Assembly: GCA_016223085.1 (NCBI GenBank)
Contig: JACRPS010000003.1
Span: 248,001-312,000, forward strand
Length of the DNA stretch: 64,000 nt
Direction of reading: 5' to 3'
Source: Chloroflexota bacterium
GTDB lineage: Bacteria; Chloroflexota; Anaerolineae; Aggregatilineales; Phototrophicaceae
The notes under the pieces are model-generated. The model was given only the letters and a program-made list of their open reading frames with translations. It was not told where the DNA came from and did not search any database. Positions 1 through 8,713 of this stretch are shown in pieces (position 1 is the stretch's first letter; each line of letters opens with the position of its first letter). The position numbers were made by a program, and so were the translations under genes.

Positions 1-407
1 GCTGCCGGACGCGGCTCAAGCTGGCGGCGCAGCCAGATAAACATCACCATGCCGCTAATGACGTAACCCAGCAGCACGATCAGGTTGCCGGCCCCCAGCC
101 GGCCTAGCAGCGGCGCGGCCAGCGCATACACCGGATACCAGATCGGCGCGAGTGTGTGCACGCTGAGGTTCGACAGGTGCGGATACAGCACGTAGTCCGT
201 CCACAGCGGTGACTGCCCCTGCGCCAGCGCGTGGCCGATCCACCAGTAGCCCCACAGGAACTGGTAATAATCACTGTCCTTGCCGCCGGGAACAGCCGTG
301 TTGAACTGAAGGAGCAAATTCCACAGCGTTACGATAGCAACCGCCGTGTACAGCGCCAGCGCGATCACCGCCGAACGGCCCAGCCCGGTGTTCCGCAACA
401 ATTTCAT
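1..407 (-). CDS. Membrane protein, GT-C glycosyltransferase-like (3' end beyond window)
   Basis: The reading frame is open from an ATG at 407 to the left edge, so only the first ~135 residues are visible. The N-terminus has a basic start and one membrane segment (about residues 12-34). An acidic loop follows containing GKDSDYYQFLW, then a Trp-rich stretch (YWWIGHAL, SPLWTDYVLYPHL), and two more hydrophobic segments. This layout, with an Asp-containing first loop and the 'P-L-W-x-D' pattern, resembles polytopic GT-C type glycosyltransferases and YfhO-like proteins, which use lipid-linked sugars at the outer membrane face. A GAGG motif lies about 11 bases upstream of the ATG. The family call is inference because the catalytic half is missing. 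Confidence 0.6.
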   Translation of the reverse strand, partial: MKLLRNTGLGRSAVIALALYTAVAIVTLWNLLLQFNTAVPGGKDSDYYQFLWGYWWIGHALAQGQSPLWTDYVLYPHLSNLSVHTLAPIWYPVYALAAPLLGRLGAGNLIVLLGYVISGMVMFIWLRRQLEPRPA

Positions 408-561
408 GGTCGTTCAGGCCTCACCGGTTCTACAGAACAGCGTGGCCTGTATGAGCCACCCTTTCAGAATGCCTTTCGTAATGCCATTTGTCAAGATCGA
501 GCGGGCACAACGATTACTGAAACAGGGGCGGTCTTCAGCCGTCTTCAGGCAGCGGAGCGTG

Positions 562-595
562 CGAAATCAAAAGCGCCTCCGGTGGGGAGGCGCTT
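562..595 (-). terminator. Intrinsic terminator after the Pro/Thr-linker secreted protein
   Basis: An inverted repeat (AAGCGCCTCC at 571-580 against GGGAGGCGCTT at 585-595) is followed on the minus strand by TTTTGATTT. It lies just downstream of the stop codon of the gene ending at 620. Confidence 0.75.
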
Positions 596-619
596 CGCTG
601 GCTGGCAATAGTTGGCCGA

Positions 620-1558
620 TCAGTTCGCCAGGTGATAGAAATCGGTCTTCGGGCAGTCGGACCAGACCACGATGTACGGCTTGGCTTCGTTGGCGTAGGT
701 TGTGTTGACCTGGAACTCGCCGGTGGTCAGCCGCCAGAGCTGTACGCCGTTGGCCTCGGCCAGCAGCAGATTGGCGTCCGCTGGCACGCCTGCCGCTGCA
801 ATCGCTTCAAACGCCACGTTGATGGCCGGCGGGTCAATCCCGCGTGAGCTGGCTGGGTCAATCACCCGCACCTGGATGCCGCTGGCTTCGCAGTAGATGG
901 CGACCGGCGCGGAGCGATCCTTGGTCATGTTGTTCACCCGGTTGTCACCCGGCTCAAACTGGGCTTCTGGCGCGGCCTGCGTCGCGACCACCACAATCGG
1001 AACTCCCGGCGGCGTCGTCGGCGGTGGCGTGGTGGGTGGCGGCGTCGTCGGCGGTGGTGTCGTCGGCGGTGGCGTCGTCGGTGGCGGAGTGGTCGGCGGT
1101 GGCGTGGTTGGCGGCGGTGTCGTCGGTGGCGGCGTTCCACCCCAGGTCGGCAAACCGGCGCAGTTCCCCGTCGTTGTATAGGCGATCTGTTCGGCAAAAC
1201 CGTTGCCGGCAATGCTCTTCCACGTGTACGTCAGCGGGTTGTAATCGGGCGTACCAGAATTGTAATTGGCATTACCCACCCCATTGTTTGGATAGGAACC
1301 TAACCCAAGCTGGTTGGCAAAGAAGTGAATAACGGTGCCATCCCCATCCGTAACAGTAATTTCATACCGTTCCTGGCCGCTGTTGGTATTATCACGGTCC
1401 AGCACGAAATCAAAATCCGTCCAACTGAAACCGGTGCAATCGAGTGTGATGGTCATGTTGCTGATCGTCATCGCCCGGACAGCCTGCGGCATGGCGAGCA
1501 TGGTTACGCACGCGGTGGCCATAACCATGACCAGAAATGCAATGAATCGTTTCGACAT
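620..1558 (-). CDS. Secreted protein with (PPPTT)8 linker and recurrent C-terminal domain
   Basis: 312 residues. Residues 1-29 form a signal peptide (basic start, hydrophobic core, AVRA cut site). Residues 30-140 are a Thr/Asn-rich, probably beta-sandwich domain with two Cys (C41, C133). Residues 143-182 are eight exact PPPTT repeats forming an extended linker. Residues about 205-312 are a C-terminal domain with APVAIY, NGVQLWRLTTGEFQVNT, KPYIVVW and a final YHLAN. That last domain is also found in the protein at 7816-8559. The role is unknown; a cell-surface or extracellular protein with a display linker is likely. A terminator follows directly. Long opposite-strand frames over the repeat are GC-driven shadows. 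Confidence 0.8.
   Translation of the reverse strand: MSKRFIAFLVMVMATACVTMLAMPQAVRAMTISNMTITLDCTGFSWTDFDFVLDRDNTNSGQERYEITVTDGDGTVIHFFANQLGLGSYPNNGVGNANYNSGTPDYNPLTYTWKSIAGNGFAEQIAYTTTGNCAGLPTWGGTPPPTTPPPTTPPPTTPPPTTPPPTTPPPTTPPPTTPPPTTPPGVPIVVVATQAAPEAQFEPGDNRVNNMTKDRSAPVAIYCEASGIQVRVIDPASSRGIDPPAINVAFEAIAAAGVPADANLLLAEANGVQLWRLTTGEFQVNTTYANEAKPYIVVWSDCPKTDFYHLAN
1013..1132 (-). repeat. 15-bp tandem repeat encoding (PPPTT)8
   Basis: Eight in-frame 15-bp units encode PPPTT inside the secreted protein. Third positions differ between units, so the array is not a very recent expansion, but copy number could still vary by slippage. Confidence 0.9.
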
Positions 1559-1752
1559 GTGCGCTCCCTACCCTCTTTCCTAAATCTGCTTAGCGTAAGG
1601 ATATGCCAGGGAGTTTACAAGTCCCTAACGACGAGGCTGCTGGAACTAAACAATTCCTAACACGTTCTTCATAAACGGCCTGTGAACAGGTTCTCAGTCT
1701 TTAGGTGAAGTTAGGCAGTGGCTTGAAAAACGTTAGTGTGGTCATTGACGAT

Positions 1753-1788
1753 ACAAAAACCAGCCATGCCCGCGCCGGCGGCATGGCT
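1753..1788 (-). terminator. Intrinsic terminator of mfd
   Basis: A 9-bp stem (AGCCATGCC at 1762-1770 with GGCATGGCT at 1780-1788) is followed on the minus strand by GGTTTTTGT. It lies about 40 bases beyond the mfd stop codon. The rest of the 1559-1827 gap shows no gene. Confidence 0.8.
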
Positions 1789-1827
1789 GTTATCCGACAA
1801 AGGCGTGAACCGGGCAAAAAGTGAAGG

Positions 1828-4800
1828 TTACAGCCCAGCCGCCTCTTTCACCCCTTCCGCCAGCAGGCGCAGCACCTGCAACAGCCGCGCCCGCCACTCG
1901 ATGCCCGGCTGTATCGGCAGCATCACCGCCGTCCGGCTGACGCGCACGTCCTCGCCCAGGTCGCGCTGGAGCCGTTCGCGGTTGACTTCCGCCAGGTAGG
2001 GCAGCTTGATGTTCACCACGTCGTTCAGGTTAATCACCGCCGTCGCGTTGGCCTGCTGCGCCAGCAGTTTCACTTCAATCTGGAACAGCATCCCCTCGAC
2101 CGCAGCCGGCAGCACGCCAAAACGGTCGCGCAGTTCCTCGCGCATGGCCGCCACTTCGTCCAGGCTGGTCAGCCCGCCGACGCGCCGGTAGATTTGCAGC
2201 CGCAGTTCCATCTCCGGTATCCAGTCAGACGGCAGGTACGCCGGTATCGGCAGGTCAATCGTGATATTGGTGGTGGAAACCGGCGGCGCGGCCGCGCCCG
2301 GCGCTTTGCCTTTCAACTGTTGCACTGCCTGTGTCAAAAGCTGTGTGTACAGGTGCAGACCGATGGCAGCGACGTGGCCGGTCTGCCGCGTGCTCAGGAT
2401 GTCGCCTGCGCCGCGCAGTTCCAGGTCGCGCATGGCGATCTGGAAGCCCGCGCCCAGGTCGGTATTTTCCTCCAGCGCCTCGAGCCGCGACCGGGCTTCC
2501 TCCGTCAGACGTTCAGCAACAGGATGGAAGAAGTAAGCATACGCCTGCTGCGCGCTGCGCCCCACCCGCCCGCGAAGCTGGTACAACTGCGACATCCCAA
2601 ACAGGTCGGCGCGGTCCACGATGAGCGTGTTGGCGTTGGGGATGTCAATGCCGTTTTCGATGATGGAGGTGGACAGCAGAATGTCGTATTCCCCGCGCGC
2701 GAAGGCGCTCATCACCTTTTCCAGCAGCCGTTCGTCCATCTGGCCATGTCCGGTGATGATCCGCGCTTCCGGCACGATCTGTTCCAGCCGGTCGCGCACC
2801 GCGTCAATGGACTGCACGCGGTTGTGGACGTAAAAGATTTGCCCACCGCGTTCCAGTTCGCGCAGCACGGCCTGCCGCACCAGCCGTTCGTCCATCGGGC
2901 CAACATGGGTGATGACCGGCAGCCGTTCTTCTGGCGGCGTCTGGATCATGCTGATGTCCCGCACCCCGGCCAGGCTCATGTACAGCGTGCGCGGGATGGG
3001 CGTGGCCGTCATCGTCAACACGTGAACTTCCGTCCGCAGCTTCTTCAGGTGTTCCTTGTGGGTGACGCCGAAGCGCTGTTCCTCGTCAATGATAACCAGC
3101 CCCAGCTTCTTGAACTTCACGTCGTCCTGCAGCAGCCGGTGCGTGCCGATGATGATGTCCACGTCGCCTGCTGCCAGTTGCTTCAGCACGCTCTGCTGGT
3201 CATCCTTATTGCGGAAGCGCGACAGCATTTCGACCTTCACCGGGAACGGCGCTAAACGGTTGCTGAACGTTTCGTAGTGCTGCTGCGCCAGCACGGTCGT
3301 CGGCACCAGCAGCGCCACCTGATAACCGGCGTTGACCGCCTTAAACGCCGCCCGCAGCGCCACCTCGGTTTTGCCGTACCCCACATCGCCGCAGATCAGG
3401 CGGTCCATCGGGTGCGTTTCTTCCAGATCAACCTTGACATCCCGGATGGCGCGCAGTTGATCGTCGGTTTCCACAAATGGGAACGAGGCTTCCAGTTCAT
3501 GCTGCCAGGCGGTGTCGCCCACAAACGCCGGTGCGGATACGTCTTCACGTTTGGCGTACAGTTCCAGCAGTTCCTTCGCTTCTTCCTCGACCGCCTTCCG
3601 CGCCTGCGTTGTCACTTTCGCCCAGTCCGGCTTGCCCAGCCGGCTCAACGCTGGCGGGCGGTCGTCCGGGCCGACGTAGCGCGTCAGCCGGTCGGCCTGG
3701 TGAATCGGCACAAACACGGTGTCATTGCCGCCATATTCGACCACCAGGTATTCACGCTCGTTGCCTTCCAGCGTGCGGCGGCGCATCCCGGCAAAGCGGC
3801 CAATGCCGTAGTCAATATGCACCACGTAGTCACCTTCGTGCAGGTCGGCGTAGCTGGACTCCGGCACGCGGGCGCGGCGCTGCACCTTGCGCCGGCGCGG
3901 CTCTGGCCGATTCCAGCCGAAGATTTCCGCGTCCGTCACCAGATGCACGTTACCGTCCGGCTGTCGCAGCCGCCAGCCTTCGCGCAGCGTGCCGTCCACC
4001 AGCGCCAGCGTATGCGGCTGCGGCGGTTCCGGCACGTTTTTCATCGTCGGCAGGAAGGTTTCCTGCTCCTGCCACAGATCGGCAATGCGCGCCGTCTGCT
4101 GCGTCACGACGATCACCCGCCCCCCATCCCGCCGCATCTGCCGGGCGCGGCTGAGGAAGGCGCGAAGCTGCCCGCCGAAGCGTTCTTCCGGCGCGAACAG
4201 GCGGCGAAAGTCCAGTGTGTGGCTTGGTAGCGGCACAGTGCCTGGCGCCCCTGTATCCCCGTTTTCCGGCTCATCCCCGTCTTCATCGTCGTCCGCCTCG
4301 CCACGGGTGCCATAGCCCAGGTGAACGTGAGCGCGGCTTTCCAGTTCTTCCGCCAGCGCGTCCCAGGTGATATAGGGTAGTGGATAATCCGGCGGGAGTT
4401 GCCCGGCTTCCAGCCGTTCCTGCCGCGTTCTGAGCGCCTGTTCTTCGATGGTCGCCACCGTATCGCTCAGTTCCTCCCAGTCCTCGGTCACGACCAGCGC
4501 GTTATCCGGCGCATAATCGAGCAGGCTGACCGGGTTCGGGAACATGTACGGCAGGTAATGCTCCAGGTACGGAAAAGCCGCGCCGTTCGCCAGCGGTTCG
4601 GCGTCGGCGCGCGGGCTGGTCACGTCGCTGTCATTCGGCGGCAGGCTGTCGAACCACGATGCCAGATGTGCCGCCACCGGCGGACCAAACTCCGGCAGCG
4701 CCTCCCGCGCCGGCACGATGCTGACGTGCTCCACCAGTTCCGCCGACCGCTGCGTTGAGGGGTCGAAGCGGCGCAGGCTGTCAATCTCGTCGTCGAAAAA

Positions 4801-5409
4801 CTCCACCCGCACCGGGCGGTCAGCCGCTAACGGGTAAATATCCACCACCCCGCCCCGGCGGCTGAACGTGCCCGGCTCCACCACAATCGAAACCGGCTCG
4901 TAACCCATCTTCATCCACTGTGCCAGCAAACCGTTCAGGTGATGGCGCTGGCCGACCTTCAGCAGCATCGCCCCTTTGCGGAACTGGTGCACTGGCAGTG
5001 TGCGCTGCATGATGGCGCGCGCCGACGTGACGATCACCGGATGCGCGGCAGGCATAAAATCATCCGGCGGCACCAGCGCTGCCAGCGTGGCGATGCGGTT
5101 GCGGATGACGTTTTCGCCCCAGGGCGTGCGCTCGTAAAACATCGGCGCAGGTTCGCCAAAGCGGTAGATCGGGCGGGCATCGCCCAGCCAGACCGGCAAC
5201 TGCTCCGACACGTTATAGGCGCGGTCAATCCGCCCGGTGACATACAGCACCGGGCCTTCCCACTCCCGCGCCAGTGCCGCCAGGAAAAACGGTCGCGCTG
5301 AACGGAGGACATTCAGGTTATCAATCGGCTGGCGCTCCTGCAGGCGCACCAGCAACGCGCGATAGAGAGGGCTATCGCGCAGAAAATCGAGAAGTCCGGT
5401 TAATTGCAT
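1828..5409 (-). CDS. mfd: Transcription-repair coupling factor Mfd
   Basis: 1193 residues, the usual Mfd length. Mfd is an ATP-driven translocase that removes RNA polymerase stalled at DNA lesions and recruits UvrA. The N-terminal UvrB-like region (residues about 20-300) is followed by an acidic, low-complexity insert (about 370-390). The RNA polymerase-interacting domain (about 520-590) contains GDYVVHIDYGIGRF. The RecG-like helicase motor has Walker A GDVGYGKT (674-681), DEEQ box IIDEEQRFGV, TATPIPRTL and QLRGRVGR. The C-terminal TRCF domain contains PIPAYLPSDWIP. The ATG at 5409 fits the family start (QLTGLLDFL). It is probably transcribed alone, since a terminator follows. Confidence 0.97.
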   Translation of the reverse strand: MQLTGLLDFLRDSPLYRALLVRLQERQPIDNLNVLRSARPFFLAALAREWEGPVLYVTGRIDRAYNVSEQLPVWLGDARPIYRFGEPAPMFYERTPWGENVIRNRIATLAALVPPDDFMPAAHPVIVTSARAIMQRTLPVHQFRKGAMLLKVGQRHHLNGLLAQWMKMGYEPVSIVVEPGTFSRRGGVVDIYPLAADRPVRVEFFDDEIDSLRRFDPSTQRSAELVEHVSIVPAREALPEFGPPVAAHLASWFDSLPPNDSDVTSPRADAEPLANGAAFPYLEHYLPYMFPNPVSLLDYAPDNALVVTEDWEELSDTVATIEEQALRTRQERLEAGQLPPDYPLPYITWDALAEELESRAHVHLGYGTRGEADDDEDGDEPENGDTGAPGTVPLPSHTLDFRRLFAPEERFGGQLRAFLSRARQMRRDGGRVIVVTQQTARIADLWQEQETFLPTMKNVPEPPQPHTLALVDGTLREGWRLRQPDGNVHLVTDAEIFGWNRPEPRRRKVQRRARVPESSYADLHEGDYVVHIDYGIGRFAGMRRRTLEGNEREYLVVEYGGNDTVFVPIHQADRLTRYVGPDDRPPALSRLGKPDWAKVTTQARKAVEEEAKELLELYAKREDVSAPAFVGDTAWQHELEASFPFVETDDQLRAIRDVKVDLEETHPMDRLICGDVGYGKTEVALRAAFKAVNAGYQVALLVPTTVLAQQHYETFSNRLAPFPVKVEMLSRFRNKDDQQSVLKQLAAGDVDIIIGTHRLLQDDVKFKKLGLVIIDEEQRFGVTHKEHLKKLRTEVHVLTMTATPIPRTLYMSLAGVRDISMIQTPPEERLPVITHVGPMDERLVRQAVLRELERGGQIFYVHNRVQSIDAVRDRLEQIVPEARIITGHGQMDERLLEKVMSAFARGEYDILLSTSIIENGIDIPNANTLIVDRADLFGMSQLYQLRGRVGRSAQQAYAYFFHPVAERLTEEARSRLEALEENTDLGAGFQIAMRDLELRGAGDILSTRQTGHVAAIGLHLYTQLLTQAVQQLKGKAPGAAAPPVSTTNITIDLPIPAYLPSDWIPEMELRLQIYRRVGGLTSLDEVAAMREELRDRFGVLPAAVEGMLFQIEVKLLAQQANATAVINLNDVVNIKLPYLAEVNRERLQRDLGEDVRVSRTAVMLPIQPGIEWRARLLQVLRLLAEGVKEAAGL

Positions 5410-5647
5410 ACGGGGTTCTCGGCTCCGCTTCTGAGAGTTAGAGGACGGATTATGTTAGCAGAAAAAGGCCGCCAGATACAGTCCGGGCCGCTGTCAAATC
5501 ACGGTTGAGTTACAATCACTCTAACACGGGCGGCATTAGCGCGGTATAAGCAGCCGCCAGTCCCAAATGCATTTTTCACATCCCGTTTACGCTTTCTGCC
5601 GCCGGGTGATGGTAAGCTCAGGACAGGGCAAAAAGGGGGAGCAGCCG

Positions 5648-5890
5648 ATGTTTTATTTCATGGCCTGGACGGTGTTATGGGCGCTGGTCGGCTCGTTTGG
5701 CACGGCCTTCCTGCACGAACGCACCGGGCGCGACGTGACGATGGGCGGGCTGATCGGGCTGGTAATCGGCGCGGTCGGTGGGATTTTTTTCCTGGCGTGC
5801 CTGTGGGTGTGGCTCTACTATTACGCCTCACCGCCGGTTGGCCGCATGTACGGCAGGCCGCGTAAGGTCTGGTATCGCTGGTGGGAATGA
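5648..5890 (+). CDS. Small two-segment membrane protein, unknown function
   Basis: 80 residues. The ATG at 5648 was chosen because AAAAAGGGGGAG lies just upstream; an in-frame upstream ATG at 5567 lacks such a site. Two hydrophobic segments (about residues 3-20 and 32-56) are separated by the charged loop HERTGRDVTMGG. The C-terminus is basic and aromatic (GRPRKVWYRWWE). I do not recognise a family with certainty; glycine-rich segments such as GGLIGLVIGAVGG resemble small inner-membrane proteins. It stands alone between divergent and convergent neighbours. Confidence 0.7.
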   Translation: MFYFMAWTVLWALVGSFGTAFLHERTGRDVTMGGLIGLVIGAVGGIFFLACLWVWLYYYASPPVGRMYGRPRKVWYRWWE

Positions 5891-5903
5891 GGTGGGCGAA
5901 CGG

Positions 5904-5930
5904 GTAGGGGCGAACCGGCGGCTCGCCCCT
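5904..5930. repeat. Family A intergenic palindrome
   Basis: GTAGGGGCGA...TCGCCCCT inverted repeat between convergent genes; member of the window-wide palindrome family. Confidence 0.8.
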
Positions 5931-5937
5931 TCGGCAA

Positions 5938-6576
5938 CTACTGGTTAAACTCCAGGCTGGCGAGGATGTCCTCGTACAGACTCCGGTTCATGTCGGTGTC
6001 GCCTGCCATTGGCTCGTTATGGTTGGGCGCGCCGAACAGCATCACCGGCTCAACCACCAGTTCGAGCACGCGACCGGGAGCGACCGCGACGATGTGCGCC
6101 GCGACTCCGGCCTGATTCACCACTCCCGCCGGCAGATCGTTGACGCGGGCGGCGGGCAGCCCACCGATGGTGACGGTTGCAACGTCCAGGCTGTCCAGCG
6201 CCGACGCTTCGTAGGGCAGCAGCGGCGATTGGCCGAGCCGGCTGGCCGGGTCGGTATCGGCGGTCACGCTCTCATCCACAAACGCTGCCAGCGTCAGCCT
6301 GTAAACCACCCCCTGGTCGTCCTGGTACACAAACGAATCATTGGGTTCAACACTCACCGCGCCGGGGAAAAGCAGCGTTTCGCTGGCCGCTGGCGGCAGC
6401 ATCCCCGCCCGCACCGAATACAGGGCCAGCGGGTATTCGAAACTGCCCAGATCAGGCACGCTAACCCGCCGCAGGGAAGCCGCTGTGTCTTCCTGCGCTC
6501 CCGCCATACTGGCCGCGCTCATAAGGGCAATCAGGCCGGCGATCGCCACCAGCAGAAGCCGCGTCCGAACTGACAT
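5938..6576 (-). CDS. Secreted protein, unknown function
   Basis: 212 residues from the ATG at 6576. That start has GAGGAG 8 bases upstream and is preferred to an in-frame GTG at 6585. A signal peptide runs to about residue 28 (LIALMSAASMAGAQ). The mature part is soluble and slightly acidic, without repeats or obvious catalytic motifs. It begins RRVSVPDLGSFEYPLALYSV and ends with a short helix (SLYEDILASLEF). The pattern resembles small exported lipoprotein-like proteins whose C-terminal 'ILASLEF' helix follows a beta domain (as in PsbP-like or DUF-type folds), but I cannot assign a family. Confidence 0.75.
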   Translation of the reverse strand: MSVRTRLLLVAIAGLIALMSAASMAGAQEDTAASLRRVSVPDLGSFEYPLALYSVRAGMLPPAASETLLFPGAVSVEPNDSFVYQDDQGVVYRLTLAAFVDESVTADTDPASRLGQSPLLPYEASALDSLDVATVTIGGLPAARVNDLPAGVVNQAGVAAHIVAVAPGRVLELVVEPVMLFGAPNHNEPMAGDTDMNRSLYEDILASLEFNQ

Positions 6577-6739
6577 GGTATACACTCCTCGTCATGTGGG
6601 GGCTGGTGAAACCCGGAAAACTTACAGCCGATCTTACCACCGCCGCACAGTATAACACGATAATTTTAGTTGTCATTTATCAGTAGGGAAAAAGACGAGG
6701 AAGCGTATAATGCACGTAGAGTACGGTAACCGGGGCGAA

Positions 6740-7024
6740 TCAGTACAGCCGGGTCTTCGGCGCGCGCCAGTAACGCGAACCGTCGCGCTCGCGGTTGAGC
6801 AGGCCGCGCTCAAACAGTTCGCGGCGCAGCAGCGCGCCATCCTCAAAGGTATGGAACTGGTTCAGCAGCGCATTGACTTCGCGCTCGCTATAGTCGCGCC
6901 CGGCCTCAAACTGCGCCGCCAGATAGTCCAGCACCTGAAGCTGAATCGAACGTTTTGACGGCCAATGTGTCACCCGGCCCTCTGCATCTAACAGTGCCTG
7001 GAGTTCAGCCCGTTTGTCCGCCAT
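6740..7024 (-). CDS. DUF2087 domain protein
   Basis: 94 residues, nearly all one DUF2087 domain: WPSKRSIQLQVLDYLA, then YSEREVNALLNQFH, LRRELFERGLLNRE and DGSRYWR. The domain is often found at the C-terminus of transcriptional regulators and looks like a small winged helix-type fold; its direct role is not established. The ATG at 7024 has GGAGCAGG directly before it and lies inside the end of pth (20-base overlap), so translation is probably coupled to pth. Confidence 0.85.
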   Translation of the reverse strand: MADKRAELQALLDAEGRVTHWPSKRSIQLQVLDYLAAQFEAGRDYSEREVNALLNQFHTFEDGALLRRELFERGLLNRERDGSRYWRAPKTRLY

Positions 7025-7646
7025 CCTGCTCCCCCTCGGTCAGCTTCGCTTTGGCGACCGGCTTCGGCTCGTCCACGCTGCCGTTATAGCGTGTCATGGC
7101 GATCTCGATGCCCTCTGTCAGCCACACTTCCACGGCGCTGGCGGCACGGTCAACCATCTGCGCCGCGAGGATAACGTCATCGCCCTTGAAGGCTTGCAGC
7201 ACGTAATCTTTCGGCTGCATCCGTCCCGGCGGGCGGCCAATACCAAACCGCAGCCGGTTAAAGTCCTGCGTGCCCAGGTGCTGGATGATATTCTTCAGGC
7301 CACCCTGCCCTCCCGCGCTGCCGGACTTCCGCAGCCGCAGCGTCCCCAGCGGGATGTCCAGATCATCGGAGATAACCAGTAGCCGCGAGAGTTCAACCTT
7401 GTAGAAATCCACCAGCGCGCGCACCGCCTCGCCGCTGAGGTTCATGTAGGTTTGCGGCTTGGCAAGGATGGCTCTTTTACCCAGGATAACGCCGCTGGCA
7501 ACTACCGCCTTCCGTTCCTTCCTGCCAAACGTCAGGCCGTAGCGCCGCGCCAGTTCATCCACCACGCGAAAGCCGACGTTGTGGCGCGTGTCCGCATAGC
7601 CCTTGCCAGGGTTGCCCAGGCCGATGATGAGATAAAAGTCGGTCAT
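7005..7646 (-). CDS. pth: Peptidyl-tRNA hydrolase
   Basis: 213 residues. Pth cleaves the ester bond of peptidyl-tRNAs released from stalled ribosomes, recycling tRNA. The family signature is clear: IIGLGNPGKGYADTRHNVGF (with the catalytic His and substrate Asn), AKPQTYMNLSG, and the ISDDLDIPLGTLRLR stretch with the catalytic Asp, then GSAGGQGGLKNI. The C-terminus is longer than in E. coli Pth by a charged tail. The ATG at 7646 is preferred over an in-frame GTG two codons upstream. It is the first gene of a two-gene unit with the DUF2087 gene. The Pth activity complements the tmRNA system encoded at 18327-18712. Confidence 0.96.
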   Translation of the reverse strand: MTDFYLIIGLGNPGKGYADTRHNVGFRVVDELARRYGLTFGRKERKAVVASGVILGKRAILAKPQTYMNLSGEAVRALVDFYKVELSRLLVISDDLDIPLGTLRLRKSGSAGGQGGLKNIIQHLGTQDFNRLRFGIGRPPGRMQPKDYVLQAFKGDDVILAAQMVDRAASAVEVWLTEGIEIAMTRYNGSVDEPKPVAKAKLTEGEQDGGQTG

Positions 7647-7815
7647 CGTCACTTACTGCCCATTGTCCAATACTTGCACAGCATAACAAATGGTCGGCTT
7701 ATTCTGTAGGGGGAATTTGAGATATACCGGCGCGGCTGATTGCGGCTTGATAACGGAATTCTTACCGTTAGCAGCGATAATGGGCGCAAGGTTTACCGAC
7801 CGCAGGAAAGGCAAC

Positions 7816-8559
7816 ATGAAACGTTTGCTGCTTCTGATAATCGGCCTGCTTGTTATTGGTCTGGCTGCGCCGCTCCCGTCAGCCGCGCAGGATGCTTGCC
7901 CGGATTTAAGTTTCTACAACGACTCGTATAATCCGGGCGTGAGCAAGGGTGGCATTTTCCGCTTCGAAGCCGGCACGCGCATCATAGTATCGGCGGCGCT
8001 CGGTTCGGCCACGACGGCCCGGTTTTCATCCGGTATGCATCCCCGGTCGCCGCACATTTTCACCACCACCTCCGCCGTTCCCGGCCAGCACGTTTACGAC
8101 ATCCCGCAGACGACCAGCCTCTACCTGAACATCGGTAACGACCTCGATTCAGACGGCACGATTGCCATCTCGGTCGGCTGTACGGTGATACGGGCCGCGA
8201 ACTCATCCCAGGCAGCAGCGCCGCTTCCCGCCAATCTGCTGGATGGACGCATCAACAACACCGTGCTGGATGTGGCCGCGCCGATTGCGATTTACAACAC
8301 CGGCATTTACGCGGTTGACCCTCAGACCGGCGAAGGCCGGTTAGCCGTGCAGTTGCCCGACGACAGCGAGAGTGACCAAACAGCGGATGAAAATGTGCTG
8401 CTTGTTGAGGGAACCAACCCCTTCACCGGGCTGCCGATTCGCATTTATCGGCTCACAACCGGCGAAATTCAACTGAACACCTTCTATGCCGATGGCAAGC
8501 CCTACGTGGTTGTCTGGCAGCACGATTCGCCGGAGACGTTGTATCACCTGGCGGGGTAA
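7816..8559 (+). CDS. Secreted protein with recurrent C-terminal domain
   Basis: 247 residues from the ATG at 7816, preceded by AGGAAAGG. A signal peptide ends near residue 26 (LAAPLPSAAQ). Residues 27-140 form a Ser/Thr-rich beta domain. Residues about 155-247 carry the same C-terminal module as the protein at 620-1558: R[IV]NN...AP[IV]AIY, LLVEGTNP, YRLTTGEIQLNT, KPYVVVW and YHLAG. Here no Pro/Thr linker separates the domains. It is probably exported. Function unknown; the shared module suggests a common surface or binding role. Confidence 0.8.
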   Translation: MKRLLLLIIGLLVIGLAAPLPSAAQDACPDLSFYNDSYNPGVSKGGIFRFEAGTRIIVSAALGSATTARFSSGMHPRSPHIFTTTSAVPGQHVYDIPQTTSLYLNIGNDLDSDGTIAISVGCTVIRAANSSQAAAPLPANLLDGRINNTVLDVAAPIAIYNTGIYAVDPQTGEGRLAVQLPDDSESDQTADENVLLVEGTNPFTGLPIRIYRLTTGEIQLNTFYADGKPYVVVWQHDSPETLYHLAG

Positions 8560-8593
8560 ACGGACTGGGCATTAATTCGTGCGCGCAATCGTA

Positions 8594-8713
8594 TCAGTAT
8601 GGTTTTTGCGCCAAGTTACCCAGCAGCAGCATGCAATGTTTCAAATTCATTGCCGGTGGATAGCTTCGCAAACTGTCCACAATAACGTTGGTATCCAGCA
8701 GCCCCGTTACCAT
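8594..8713 (-). pseudogene. PIN-domain toxin (VapC) remnant with internal deletion
   Basis: A 39-codon frame starts at 8713, overlapping the antitoxin stop by ATGGTAA, as in vapBC operons. It reads MVTGLLDTNVIVDSLRSYPPA, the start of a PIN domain with its first catalytic Asp. It then jumps directly to NLKHCMLLLGNLAQKPY, which matches the usual last strand of PIN toxins ('LNxKHF...KPY'). The ~100 middle residues with the other acidic catalytic residues are missing, so this is an in-frame deletion derivative that cannot be an active RNase. Fold assignments are from motif recognition. Confidence 0.65.

Noticed and set aside
844-1332. Several long frames on the plus strand opposite the Pro/Thr-linker gene
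   Set aside because: They read as low-complexity VVGGG or AVSSV repeats created by the 15-bp tandem array on the other strand; no ribosome site or domain supports them.
2194-4230. Long plus-strand frames opposite mfd (for example 2194-3255 and 3277-4230)
   Set aside because: They are Arg/His/Gln-rich antisense products of a GC-rich gene with a secure identity on the minus strand.
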